A DNA stretch of 64,000 bases, taken from positions 15,819 to 79,818 of the forward strand of contig CAZCMD010000001.1 in assembly GCA_964499695.1 (NCBI GenBank). Direction: 5' to 3'. The position numbers and the translations under genes were made by a program. Positions 52,352 through 61,241 of the stretch are shown here, in pieces. Under the pieces are notes generated by a model. That model was not told the origin of the DNA, did not search any database, and saw only the letters and a list, made by a program, of their open reading frames with translations. Origin of the DNA: JAAZBV01 sp964499695. GTDB taxonomy: Bacteria > Desulfobacterota > DSM-4660 > Desulfatiglandales > HGW-15. Within the stretch, counting starts at the first letter, position 1. Every line of letters begins with the position of its first letter.

Positions 52352-53425
52352 TTATTGAGCTTTCGCATACAATACCGTCTCTTCATAATGCTTTGTAAAG
52401 TGATCTAAATAAAATTTATATCCAAGATTTAAGTTGTTTATCAAGTGAACTATGTTAGCAAAATCATTCATGTTATGATAAATGGAGATGGCTAGCTCCG
52501 GTTTAAATCTTCTCAATGTTTGTTCGGCGCCTCTCAGTGCATTTTGTTCCGCCCCTTCTATATCCATTTTTATAAGGTCAATTTTGGCTAATTGCTCCTG
52601 ATCAACGAAATCGTCTATGGTTATCGTATATATGTTATTCTCGTGTCCTTCAAACGGTGTTAACGACACCTTACTGCCTGGACCATTATCCCGATAAAAC
52701 ATCCTGATACCTGATTTATCCCATAACGGATTTTCAACTATTTTTATTATATTTTTAAAATGAGGATTAAGATTAATATTTTTGTAAGCTACCTGTAGAT
52801 TATTCGGAATAAACTCAAAGGAATATACTTTTCCATTCCCTTTTACCTTATTAGCAAAAAATAATGTTGTATCGCCCCAACAGGCTCCACAATCTATAAC
52901 AATATTGCCGTTCTTCGCACCAATGATTATTTGATCATCCGTTATATATTCATAGGGCTTCAGTAAAAATTGACTGAATATGGTTCCAGGCGCAGTATAT
53001 AGCTTAACCGGCAAATCAAGAGGCGACAAGTCCGCGAAAAAAAGATTTTTTTTCATGGAGCTTACATAATTAACTTCTACCTTATCTTCGGGATCTATCA
53101 ATGATGACAACTCATCAATTTTTTTAGAATAATCCGTTGCCGAAAGGGGCAGTCGTATTTTCCTATGACCAAGAACCCTGAATGCGAGTAAATGGAGCAG
53201 GAGCTTTTTTGATCGAAAATCATCGAGGAGATAAAAAAAGGATTCAAACTCATCCAGGAAATTTTCTATTTCAAAAAGATTTTCCTGCCCATCAACTATT
53301 TCTCTTTCCGGTTCCCCGAATCTGGAAAAAGAAAAATTATCTTTAAAATTATTTTTCCAGGCTTTAGCAAGGGTCTGTAAAAATGCATGGAAGAAGAAAT
53401 TGTCTTTAGTATCGCCATCTGCCAT
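52352..53425 (-). CDS. FkbM-family methyltransferase
   Basis: 357 residues. The FkbM core is at about 165-330: NIVIDCGACWGDTTLFFANK, VYSFEFIPNN and DLIKMDIEGAEQNALRGAEQ. The tail RFKPELAISIYHNMNDFANI is shared with the FkbM protein at 38.9 kb, so they are paralogs. The N-terminal 160 residues are helical and differ from the Rossmann module of the other. Its ATG is one base from the aminotransferase stop. It probably O-methylates a sugar. Confidence 0.83.
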   Translation of the reverse strand: MADGDTKDNFFFHAFLQTLAKAWKNNFKDNFSFSRFGEPEREIVDGQENLFEIENFLDEFESFFYLLDDFRSKKLLLHLLAFRVLGHRKIRLPLSATDYSKKIDELSSLIDPEDKVEVNYVSSMKKNLFFADLSPLDLPVKLYTAPGTIFSQFLLKPYEYITDDQIIIGAKNGNIVIDCGACWGDTTLFFANKVKGNGKVYSFEFIPNNLQVAYKNINLNPHFKNIIKIVENPLWDKSGIRMFYRDNGPGSKVSLTPFEGHENNIYTITIDDFVDQEQLAKIDLIKMDIEGAEQNALRGAEQTLRRFKPELAISIYHNMNDFANIVHLINNLNLGYKFYLDHFTKHYEETVLYAKAQ

Positions 53426-53426
53426 T

Positions 53427-54593
53427 TTATTCTTCTCCAGCGATTATATTTAGGATTCTTTTTATGTCTGATTTGTCGATCTCAGGATAAATCGGCAGAC
53501 AGAGAATTTTCTCGGTAACGGTTTCCGCTACGTGCAGAATGCCGGGTTGTGCCGATTCAAGGCCCCTGTATGTTGGGAACTGGCTTATAAGAGGATAAAA
53601 ATACCGTCTTGAAAAGATGTTCTGTTTCTTTAATGCGTTATAAATATCATCCCTTGATTTTCCGAAGGTGTTTTCATCAATTACGATCGGGAAATACTGA
53701 TAATTATGCCTTACTTCAGGAATGTCTTCAAAGAATGAAATTCCGGGCAGGTCTCTGAGGCGCTTACTGTAATATTCCGCTATCTCTTTTCTTTTCTGAA
53801 TGGACTGGTCAATATATTTTAATTGTAGTATGCCCAAGGCGGCCTGGAACTCATTCATCTTTGCGTTTATTCCGGGTGCTACTACAGTAGTCTCGCCGGC
53901 AAAGCCGAAGTTCTTTAAAAAATCTATCCTTTTTTTCGTTGTCTCGTCATGGCAGATTATTGCGCCTCCCTCGAAGGTCGTGAATACCTTTGTCGCGTGA
54001 AAGCTTAAAACTGAAAGGTCGCCGAAATTTAAAACTGAGTTGCCGTTAATAGTTACACCAAAGGCATGGCAGGCGTCATAGATAACCTTTAAACCATAAG
54101 TCCCGGCTATCTCCTGGATAGCCTCAACATGACACGGATTACCATATACATGAACGGGAAGGATAGCTGTTGTTTTAGGGGTAATAGCCGCCTCGATCTT
54201 TTTGGGGTCCAGATTGTATGTCACAGGGTCAATATCACAGAACACCGGTTTGATGCCGTTCCAGTTAAGGGCATGGGTTGTGGCTACAAAACTAAAAGGG
54301 GTTGTTATGACTTCACCAGTTATTCTAAGTGTCTGAAGAGCGCTTATAAGTGCCAGTGTGCCATTGGAGAAAAGACAGACATATTTAACTCCAAGATATT
54401 CAGCCAGTTCTTTTTCAAAACGCTCATGATATGGGCCCTTATTGGTGAGTTGTTTTGATTCCCAGATTTGTTCAAGGTACTCATAAAATTCTTCAAGCGG
54501 TGGAAGAAAAGGTCTAGTAACATATATCGGTTCTTTATTATCAATATTATCTGCAATCACATCATCTGATATTTGTGGTGTATTCGTTGTCAT
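53427..54593 (-). CDS. DegT-family sugar aminotransferase, VioA-like
   Basis: 388 residues. YVTRPFLPPLEEFYEYLEQI and LTNKGPYHERFEKELAEYLG, then FSNGTLALISAL, IYDACHAFGV and the PLP lysine K202 in LSFHATKVFTTFEGG. The PFLPPLEEF and TNKGP pattern and the HATKVF variant are as I recall them in VioA-type enzymes, which make dTDP-4-amino-4,6-dideoxyglucose (viosamine) from the RfbB product. rfbB is at the left edge of the window. The sugar specificity needs a proper comparison. The N-terminal 20 residues are an unusual Asp/Asn-rich extension. Confidence 0.85.
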   Translation of the reverse strand: MTTNTPQISDDVIADNIDNKEPIYVTRPFLPPLEEFYEYLEQIWESKQLTNKGPYHERFEKELAEYLGVKYVCLFSNGTLALISALQTLRITGEVITTPFSFVATTHALNWNGIKPVFCDIDPVTYNLDPKKIEAAITPKTTAILPVHVYGNPCHVEAIQEIAGTYGLKVIYDACHAFGVTINGNSVLNFGDLSVLSFHATKVFTTFEGGAIICHDETTKKRIDFLKNFGFAGETTVVAPGINAKMNEFQAALGILQLKYIDQSIQKRKEIAEYYSKRLRDLPGISFFEDIPEVRHNYQYFPIVIDENTFGKSRDDIYNALKKQNIFSRRYFYPLISQFPTYRGLESAQPGILHVAETVTEKILCLPIYPEIDKSDIKRILNIIAGEE

Positions 54594-54614
54594 ATTTTTC
54601 CGTTATAAAAGTTA

Positions 54615-55256
54615 TTAATTGTTTGTGAATTGTCTTTCATAGTTATGTTTACAGATATTGCTATGTTTATTAATCTCTTCATGCCACGACAGGGTTGATA
54701 TCAACTGACCAACCCAATATTTTATAATTTGCATATGACAGAGACTGGCATTTAAACGGTTTTCAGCAGGGATATAAAAATTTATTGAGCCGAGGGTTTT
54801 TAAAGTGTTGTTAGAGTTCATTGCAGAGAGAGTGCAGACATTGTTACCGGTTCTTTGTGCTTCCATTGCAGCATTGATGATATTCCTTGATTCACCTGAA
54901 CTGCTTATTGCTACAAGCATATCCCCCGTGACCATTTTTTTTCTTAGGGGTTCAGCAAATATTTCATCATACCCTGAATCTCTCGCTACCGCTGTTAACA
55001 GTGAAAAATTATTAAATGATTCAGTATCTATTCCGGTGTTTTTTGCAAGGGTTGATGCGGTGTCACTGGCGATTGAAGCGCTGCTGCCATTGCCTATAAA
55101 ATATATGGTTTTTTTCCTCTCAAACACCCCAAGGGCATAATTATGCAATTGTTTAAAAGCAATGTCAGTATCTATAATATTTCCGCTTATATCACTCACG
55201 GACATTGAAAGAAGGTGCTCTTTAAGATGATTTATATGTGTTTTCCAGTTAGTCAT
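54615..55256 (-). CDS. SIS-domain phosphosugar isomerase (GmhA-like)
   Basis: 213 residues. TIYFIGNGSSASIASDTAST, then VAISSSGESRNIINAAMEA, are the two sugar-phosphate loops of the SIS fold in the GmhA/DiaA subgroup. If it isomerises sedoheptulose 7-phosphate it would supply heptose, but the usual metal/active-site residues cannot be confirmed by eye. The ATG overlaps the MerR stop by four bases, so it is read with the regulator at the head of the island. Confidence 0.8.
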   Translation of the reverse strand: MTNWKTHINHLKEHLLSMSVSDISGNIIDTDIAFKQLHNYALGVFERKKTIYFIGNGSSASIASDTASTLAKNTGIDTESFNNFSLLTAVARDSGYDEIFAEPLRKKMVTGDMLVAISSSGESRNIINAAMEAQRTGNNVCTLSAMNSNNTLKTLGSINFYIPAENRLNASLCHMQIIKYWVGQLISTLSWHEEINKHSNICKHNYERQFTNN

Positions 55257-55597
55257 TTCATACCTAAAAATTTTGTTACTTCCATTTTAACCAGGTCAGA
55301 GATCCTTTTGGTGAGCATATCTATCTCACTTTCAGGTGACTTCGTAATACTGCTGCCATTATTGAAATACTCCTTTACCTGTGAGATACTCTTGCCTGCA
55401 TTTCTCAGGTTTTTTATCTTTTCAAATACCGGGATATGAGATTCTGTATACCTTCGCTGTCCACCCGGAGTTCTTGAAGTCACAATTATTCCTTTCAGCT
55501 CCTTTTCCCAGAATCGTAAAGTTGGTTTTGGAACATCTAATATTTCGCTCAGTTGTTGAATGGTAAGCTGAGGTGTGTCTTGGTCTATATTGCTCAT
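55253..55597 (-). CDS. MerR-family transcriptional regulator
   Basis: 114 residues. LTIQQLSEILDVPKPTLRFWE is the winged-helix recognition region, followed by GGQRRYTESHIPVFEKIKNL. The C-terminal part is short and has no cysteine or known ligand-binding domain. It is the first gene of the long minus-strand run of glycan genes and overlaps the SIS gene. It may control the island; a dyad 56 bp upstream is a candidate operator. Confidence 0.85.
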   Translation of the reverse strand: MSNIDQDTPQLTIQQLSEILDVPKPTLRFWEKELKGIIVTSRTPGGQRRYTESHIPVFEKIKNLRNAGKSISQVKEYFNNGSSITKSPESEIDMLTKRISDLVKMEVTKFLGMK

Positions 55598-55652
55598 AAA
55601 ATGAACCCTTTAAGTTTATGAATAAATGTTTTTTATGGGGAAGAATGGGTTA

Positions 55653-55669
55653 CTGGTAAAATATACCAG
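55653..55669. promoter_or_regulatory. dyad upstream of the MerR gene
   Basis: CTGGTA, five bases, TACCAG: a perfect 6-bp inverted repeat 56 bases before the MerR start codon, in the 105-bp gap to galE. MerR proteins bind such dyads in their target promoters. No convincing -35/-10 pair could be fixed around it. Confidence 0.4.
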
Positions 55670-55702
55670 CGTGTTCATTTATTGGATAATTTGAATAACA
55701 GT

Positions 55703-56695
55703 CTATTTATAACCGGTTGGATTGGATTTATGCCATCGCCATGCGGTTTCAACGATACTTTCGAGATCGGTGTATTGAGGTTTCCAACCTAAATCACTAA
55801 TAATCCTCTCGCTTGAACCTATCAACTTTGCGGGATCTCCAGCTCTTTTATTATCTATCTTAAACGGGATGAATTTTCCGGTTATTTTTTCGGTTGTCTC
55901 TATTACCTGTTTAACTGAATAGCCTTCTCCATTTCCCAGGTTAAAAATAACTCCCTTTTTAACATCTGATAGTTTTTCCATGGCTAAAAAATGTGCCTGT
56001 GCCAAATCTGTTACATGAATGTAATCCCTTATGCATGTCCCGTCTTTTGTAGGGTAATTGTCACCGAATATACTGATATAATCTCTCTGACCCAGAGCAG
56101 TCTGGATTGCCAGCGGTATAATATGTGTTTCAGGGTTGTGGTCTTCGCCTATTTCACCATCAGGGTCTGCGCCAGCGGCATTAAAATATCTCAAGGCAAT
56201 ATAATTGAGACCATAAGCTTTATGATAATCATTCAGGATTTGTTCCACCATTAATTTACTTCTTCCATAGGGATTTATAGGGCACTGAGGATGTTCTTCT
56301 GTTATTGGAATTTCAGATGGTTCACCATATGTTGCACAGGAAGAAGAGAAAATCAAATTATTAACATTATTTTTTCTCATGGATTCAAGAAGAGAAATGG
56401 TCGCCGCAACATTATTAAAATAATATTTGCCCGGATCACTTATTGATTCACCCACATATGCAAATGCAGCAAAGTGCATTACTATAAAGATATTATTTTC
56501 TTTAAAAATCGTGGATAAAAGCGAATGGTCTTCAATAGAACCTTTTATAAAGGTGCCCCATTTCACTGCTTCAATATGTCCAAAGACCAGGTTATCAAGT
56601 ATAATTGGATTATATCCTCTTTGATAAAGGTATTTGGACATATGGGACCCGATATAGCCTGCCCCTCCAACAATCAGAACGTCAACTTTTTTCAT
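55703..56695 (-). CDS. galE: UDP-glucose 4-epimerase
   Basis: 330 residues, usual GalE length. VLIVGGAGYIGSHMSKYLYQ (NAD loop), HFAAFAYVGESI, SSSCATYGEP and YGRSK (Ser/Tyr/Lys catalytic set), ALRYFNAAGADPDGEIGE and TKDGTCIRDYIHV are all typical. It interconverts UDP-glucose and UDP-galactose, supplying galactose for LPS or the glycan island. It lies at the outer edge of the island, with its own leader region. Confidence 0.95.
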   Translation of the reverse strand: MKKVDVLIVGGAGYIGSHMSKYLYQRGYNPIILDNLVFGHIEAVKWGTFIKGSIEDHSLLSTIFKENNIFIVMHFAAFAYVGESISDPGKYYFNNVAATISLLESMRKNNVNNLIFSSSCATYGEPSEIPITEEHPQCPINPYGRSKLMVEQILNDYHKAYGLNYIALRYFNAAGADPDGEIGEDHNPETHIIPLAIQTALGQRDYISIFGDNYPTKDGTCIRDYIHVTDLAQAHFLAMEKLSDVKKGVIFNLGNGEGYSVKQVIETTEKITGKFIPFKIDNKRAGDPAKLIGSSERIISDLGWKPQYTDLESIVETAWRWHKSNPTGYK

Positions 56696-57083
56696 AATAA
56701 TTATTTTTGTTTTTAAAGGTTTATTCCCAGATTACAGGGCAGGCTCCGCCCCTTTGGTTTACATACCCTGGTAATGTCTTAAATATTTGGTTTCCAAAAT
56801 TGATAAATCCTTTAGGGAAAGAAGAGGCTTTATTACCTCATCCCATGAAGAATTAACTTAAGCTTTAACTTTTACTTGAAACTTGCAATATGAGTGCCAC
56901 AAAATAATACTAATGAAAATACTCGTTATAACAATAGGTTATATCTTTTTTATATTGTTTATTGGGTGTTAAAGGTCAAGCGATTGACGCTTAAAGTTGA
57001 AAAATTTGCCGGATAGTTTTAGGTGTCAGAAAATTGACCTTGCTGAAAAATGCATGGCAGGTCAACGGAGATTAGAAAGAGGT
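56696..57083. other. 388-bp intergenic region upstream of galE
   Basis: No gene or strong terminator recognised. It contains a small hairpin with arms AAGCG and CGCTT near 56980, and a stretch near 56855-56890 (AACTTAAGCTTTAACTTTT and following) that looks like a worn heptad-periodic repeat. It probably holds the galE promoter and the end of the sensor kinase transcript. Confidence 0.4.
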
Positions 57084-59759
57084 TTACCTTGCCAGTGCAT
57101 CCCGTATGGCCCGCCCTATCTTTTCTATATTGTAGGGTTTTTTGATATATGTAAAGGCGCCAAGTCGCAATGTCTCTCTTACCTGTTCTGTCTCTGAAAA
57201 CCCGCTTGCGATAACAGCCTTCTGGCCAGGGTGTATTTCAAGTATCTGTCTGTATGTCTCAAGGCCGTTAATCCCCGGTTCCATGATCATATCAAGGACA
57301 ACAAGATCGGCAGAGTTGTTTTTCATATATTCTATGGCCTCCTCGCCACCTGAAACCGCAGTTACCCTGTATCCCAGTTTATCTAATATCCGGGAGAGGA
57401 TTATCCTCTGCTCTTCTACATCATCAACAATAAGTATGGATTCACCCTTTGATATATATACATCAAGTGGTATAGAGGTTTTTTTTGCTGCCACATTCTC
57501 CCTGCTGGCCGGAAAATAGAGCCTGATAGTAGTTCCCCTGTTTTCTTCACTCCTTATATCAACATACCCTTTGTGGTCTTTAACTGTTCCCCATACAACG
57601 GTCATGCCCAAACCTGTGCCGCTTCTACCCATCTTCTTTTTGGTATAAAAGGGTTCAAAAATATTTATGAGATCCGTTTCCGGTATACCATCACCTGTAT
57701 CCGATACAGTGAGTGTAACATACTCCCCCTCTTTGATATTTTCATAACCTGAAACAGGTTTGTCCAGGTATTGATTTTCTGTTGATATCTGAATCCTCCC
57801 GCCATGAGGCATGGCCTCTGCGCTGTTGGATACAAGGTTCATGATTATCTTTGAGAGGTGAAAGCCTGACCCCATTATATTGAACAGGCCCTCATCAAGG
57901 TTTATATCCACCTCGATAGTTGGATGAAAGGAGAGGATATTTTCACATTCAGGGCTTTTCAAAAACTCGGTGATTATACTGTTCAGGTTTAAAACCTCAT
58001 TTACAGAAACCCCTCTTCTTGCAAGGGTAAGAAGGTCCTGCACGATTGCGGCTGCCTTTTCACCGGCCTTTTTTATTGTAAGGAGCGGGCCTTTAAGGGG
58101 ATTGGTGTCAGGCATGTCTAATGTCAAAAGTTCAGGATAGCTAACTACACCGCCAAGGATATTGTTCAGGTCATGGGCCACCCCGGCTGCAAGTGTGCCT
58201 ATGACCTCCATTTTCTGGGCGCGCATAAGTTTTGATTGCAACTCCTTTGATTCGGATATGTCTATCACGGTAAGTATCATACCCTTTGAAAGGTCTTTTG
58301 AATCAAGGGCGCAGGCACCTAAAATACAGTCAAGTACAGCGCCATTTTTTCTGGCCCATTGTGTTTCAATGTTGATAGTATCCCCATTAGTATCTGCAAA
58401 AAGTCGTTTATCTACGCGCTCATATTCTGTCTCATTAGTGAAAAGTATAGATATGTTTTGTCCAATCAGGGATCCTTCTTCGTAGCCGGACATGGTAAAC
58501 AGTGTTTCATTTGCCCATTCAAGTCTTGCATTGTTTATGAGCCCTATCCCTATAGGTGAGGCCATAAGGATGGCCTTCATCTTCTGCTCGCTTTCCAGCA
58601 GCACCTTTTCTACCTGCTTTCGTTCTGCAACCTCCTTTTCAAGGGCATCCCTTGATACTGTTGTGGTTTTCAGGTCATTCACCATCAAGCTGAAACTTTT
58701 TGCAAGGTCACCGATCTCATTATTGGAGCGGATATCTATCTCAAGTGATAATTGGCCTTTACCAATCTTTTTTGCTGCATCCCTGAGTTCTATAACCGGT
58801 TTTGTAAGCCTTCTTGACAGGAATACGCCTGATATTACCGCCAGTATAAGGCTCAGGAGCATGACAGATCCTGAAAGTATAAGGGTCATTACCACAGGCT
58901 GATAAGCCTCAAGAACAGGCAATTCAACAATCACAGCCCATTCAGGTGATGAAAGCGGGACATGGCTTGCAACCACAAGCCTATTGTTAATACCCCGCGA
59001 TATCCTGGGTGAAATATCAGTCATGTGTGTCTTTTCTTTTACAAAGATATCCACCTCCCTGAGATGAGACAGGTTCTCTCTCTTTAATACAGGGGCTATA
59101 TCCCGATATGCAATCAGGTATCCCTGCTTTTCCACCACATAGGCTACGCCATTTTCACCGATCCTGATCCTCCCCATCAGGTCCCACATGAATTTAAGAT
59201 TCAGGTCAGCTATCAGTGTGCCAAGAAAATCGCCAAATACATCTGTTACAGGCACTGCCATGATCATCATTGGCTCACTTGTTGTTTCATCAATATATAC
59301 AGGGCCGATATAGGTTTCATTGTTTTTCGTTTTTTGAAACAATTCATCCCTGTTGAAGTGCTCAGGTTGTGTGGAATTGATTTTGGTAATACGGGCTATC
59401 CTTGCTGTCTCTTCTTTTCCTGAGTCAAAAAGGATCAACTGGCGAAATGCCGGTTCAAGCCCCATTAATCTTTCAAGGGTTGGTTCCTGTGCCTTTTTTG
59501 GGGTAATCGGCATATTTCTGCGTCTTGAGGCGGATTCCAGTTTGGTAAATTTTTCTTGTATAAAATATTCAACCGCGTTTGCTGCATCCTTTGCTATAAA
59601 TTTTTGATTTGTCAGTATAATTTTTTGCTGTGCCTGGAAGCTGAAATACATCTGCAGGGTGGTGGCAATAACAAGGGCCGCCATAGTCAGCACAGAAAAC
59701 CCTGTGGCCAGTGTAACTGCAAGACTTCTGAATTTTTCTGATTTTTTATTTGCTGACAA
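57084..59759 (-). CDS. hybrid sensor histidine kinase (Cache, HAMP, PAS, HisKA, HATPase, REC)
   Basis: 891 residues. Transmembrane segment about 14-36; periplasmic Cache sensor about 40-285 (QLILFDSGKEETARI, YIGPVYIDETTSEPMMIMAV, GVAYVVEKQGYLIA); second segment about 290-315; HAMP; PAS about 385-510; HisKA with AAGVAHDLNNILGG; HATPase with NLVSNSAEAMPHGG, DTGDGIPE and GTGLGMTVVWG; receiver about 770-890 with VVLDMIMEPGINGLE. The start is a TTG one base from the stop of the lipoprotein gene, with GGGAG upstream, so the two are coupled. The lipoprotein may deliver a ligand to the sensor domain. Confidence 0.9.
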   Translation of the reverse strand: MSANKKSEKFRSLAVTLATGFSVLTMAALVIATTLQMYFSFQAQQKIILTNQKFIAKDAANAVEYFIQEKFTKLESASRRRNMPITPKKAQEPTLERLMGLEPAFRQLILFDSGKEETARIARITKINSTQPEHFNRDELFQKTKNNETYIGPVYIDETTSEPMMIMAVPVTDVFGDFLGTLIADLNLKFMWDLMGRIRIGENGVAYVVEKQGYLIAYRDIAPVLKRENLSHLREVDIFVKEKTHMTDISPRISRGINNRLVVASHVPLSSPEWAVIVELPVLEAYQPVVMTLILSGSVMLLSLILAVISGVFLSRRLTKPVIELRDAAKKIGKGQLSLEIDIRSNNEIGDLAKSFSLMVNDLKTTTVSRDALEKEVAERKQVEKVLLESEQKMKAILMASPIGIGLINNARLEWANETLFTMSGYEEGSLIGQNISILFTNETEYERVDKRLFADTNGDTINIETQWARKNGAVLDCILGACALDSKDLSKGMILTVIDISESKELQSKLMRAQKMEVIGTLAAGVAHDLNNILGGVVSYPELLTLDMPDTNPLKGPLLTIKKAGEKAAAIVQDLLTLARRGVSVNEVLNLNSIITEFLKSPECENILSFHPTIEVDINLDEGLFNIMGSGFHLSKIIMNLVSNSAEAMPHGGRIQISTENQYLDKPVSGYENIKEGEYVTLTVSDTGDGIPETDLINIFEPFYTKKKMGRSGTGLGMTVVWGTVKDHKGYVDIRSEENRGTTIRLYFPASRENVAAKKTSIPLDVYISKGESILIVDDVEEQRIILSRILDKLGYRVTAVSGGEEAIEYMKNNSADLVVLDMIMEPGINGLETYRQILEIHPGQKAVIASGFSETEQVRETLRLGAFTYIKKPYNIEKIGRAIRDALAR

Positions 59760-59760
59760 T

Positions 59761-60777
59761 TTATCGGATTATCTCCCTGGCCCTGCTCAATAGACCCTCG
59801 CTCACAGGGAGCCCCAGCTCTTTCATCACCCTGTAATTAATCCTGAGGTGGCTCTCAGGTGATGCAACAGGTATTGTGCCGGCAGGTGTGCCTTTGAATA
59901 TCTTATCTATCATTGTGGCTGCAAGCGTGCCTGTTTCAAAAAAATCAGGATGAAATGTATAAATGGCGCCCTGATCTACAGTAAATGGGGCGCCGCCCCC
60001 AAGGGGTATCCTGTGTTTATTTGTAAAATCTACTATAGTCTGAAAACCTTCGGGTGTGTGATTGATAAACTCTGGCATAATCAGGATGGCATCTATGCCG
60101 ATATCACCCTGTGCACTTCTCTTCGCAAGGGTATCCTTAAGGCTTTCAACACTTGTTATGTGATCCTCGAGCAGTGTTATGCCAAACGATGGGGCGGCCT
60201 CACGCAGGGCCTCTGCCGCCTTTTGTGTTGTAGGATAATTTGGGTCATAGAGTATCAGGATGCGCTTTGCATTGGGAACGAACTTTGGAAAAAAACTGAG
60301 GCGCATGACATCGTTATCTGACCCCGGAAACCGGACACCTGTAATATTGCCGCCTGGCTGACGTATGCTTTCTATAAGGCCTGTTCCTTCTATATTTGCA
60401 TTGGCAAAAACAACCGGGATATCTGTTCCAAGGGTTGCCTCTTTTGCTGCGATGCTCGCCTCTGTTGGAAATGTGAAAATAAGATCAACATTGACCTTTA
60501 CAAAATCCTTAGCAGCCTGCTTCTCCTGTTCTGGGTCCATATTGGCAATTTTAACATCATAGGCAATGTTTTTTCCTTCTACATAGCCTAGCTCAGCCAT
60601 TTTTGCCTTGAATCCATCTGCTATTATTGTAAAGGAGTCTACCTCGGAAAGAATACCCACCTTATATACCTTCTCACCCCTGTCGCCACAACCGCAAAGG
60701 GATATACAGATTGCAAACAGGATCATTGAGAATAGTATTTTCCATATTGATTTTTTATGTCTGTATCTATGCATCAT
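59761..60777 (-). CDS. ABC-type substrate-binding lipoprotein (ABC_sub_bind family)
   Basis: 338 residues. A signal peptide with lipobox ISLCGC puts the mature N-terminus at the second or third residue of that motif. The mature part has KVGILSEVDSFTIIADGFKA, FPTEASIAAKEATLGTDIPVVF and LILYDPNYPTTQKAAEAL, the pattern of the TrpX-like PF04392 family. No permease or ATPase gene is adjacent; the partner is the hybrid kinase that follows by one base, so it probably works as a sensor subunit. Two ATG codons in a row begin the gene. Confidence 0.87.
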   Translation of the reverse strand: MMHRYRHKKSIWKILFSMILFAICISLCGCGDRGEKVYKVGILSEVDSFTIIADGFKAKMAELGYVEGKNIAYDVKIANMDPEQEKQAAKDFVKVNVDLIFTFPTEASIAAKEATLGTDIPVVFANANIEGTGLIESIRQPGGNITGVRFPGSDNDVMRLSFFPKFVPNAKRILILYDPNYPTTQKAAEALREAAPSFGITLLEDHITSVESLKDTLAKRSAQGDIGIDAILIMPEFINHTPEGFQTIVDFTNKHRIPLGGGAPFTVDQGAIYTFHPDFFETGTLAATMIDKIFKGTPAGTIPVASPESHLRINYRVMKELGLPVSEGLLSRAREIIR

Positions 60778-60930
60778 GCCACCATAAATAAAGGTTTTAT
60801 TTCCGGTTGACCTGCATCGTTAACCCGGAATTTTCAGTATCGCCAGGTTAATATGAAGTATAAAATTATTCAAATTTCATGCCAGTTTAACTCAATTAAT
60901 AAATTTTTAAAATGTAATATTATTTAATGC

Positions 60931-60958
60931 CCATCCAAAAACTGTCGTTTTTGAATGG
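60931..60958. other. 12-bp-stem hairpin upstream of lexA
   Basis: CCATCCAAAAAC and GTTTTTGAATGG form a stem with one mismatch around the loop TGTC. It lies in the 464-bp gap 60778-61241 between the divergent lipoprotein and lexA genes, immediately before a heptad repeat. It lacks the layout of a standard terminator for either gene. Confidence 0.55.
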
Positions 60959-60960
60959 CA

Positions 60961-61046
60961 GCGGTCAGCCATCAGCGTTCAGCTTTCAGCAAAATGCTTT
61001 TAAAACGGGGTCTTTGCTCACGGCTGACAGCTGAATGCTGAAAGCT
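60961..61046. repeat. large heptad-periodic inverted repeat upstream of lexA
   Basis: Left arm words GGTCAGC, CATCAGC, GTTCAGC, TTTCAGC; right arm words GGCTGAC, AGCTGAA, TGCTGAA, AGCT. The arms are reverse complements of each other in pattern, separated by about 25 bases (AAAATGCTTTTAAAACGGGG and a few more). It is the clearest member of the heptad family in the window. Confidence 0.85.
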
Positions 61047-61144
61047 CCATCCGGGTTTTTGTTATTTCTGTATGGGCACTGCTTAAATCTGCCTTAACTA
61101 TATCGGCTTATGGGGAATATTTCATTATTTCTTAATTTTATCCC

Positions 61145-61191
61145 TTGACTTACAGTTTTAATTACAGTATTATTTTGCAAACTGTAAGTTT
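61145..61191 (+). promoter_or_regulatory. lexA promoter with overlapping operator-like repeats
   Basis: TTGACT, 17 bases, TATTAT: a near-consensus sigma-70 promoter (61145-61173) about 70 bp before the lexA ATG. Two direct copies of TTACAGT 12 bases apart (61150 and 61162) lie in the spacer and reach the -10 box, and an inverted copy ACTGTAA lies at 61181 within AAACTGTAAGTTT. This is a plausible LexA autoregulatory site. The word is not one of the SOS boxes I know for other groups. Confidence 0.65.
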
Positions 61192-61241
61192 AACTGAAAG
61201 AAGCGTTGCTTTGCATGTAAACAAACAAAAAGGGGCAGGGA

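Noticed and set aside
60961..61046. CRISPR array
   Set aside because: The periodic words are 7 bases long with no spacers and vary from copy to copy; no cas gene is present.
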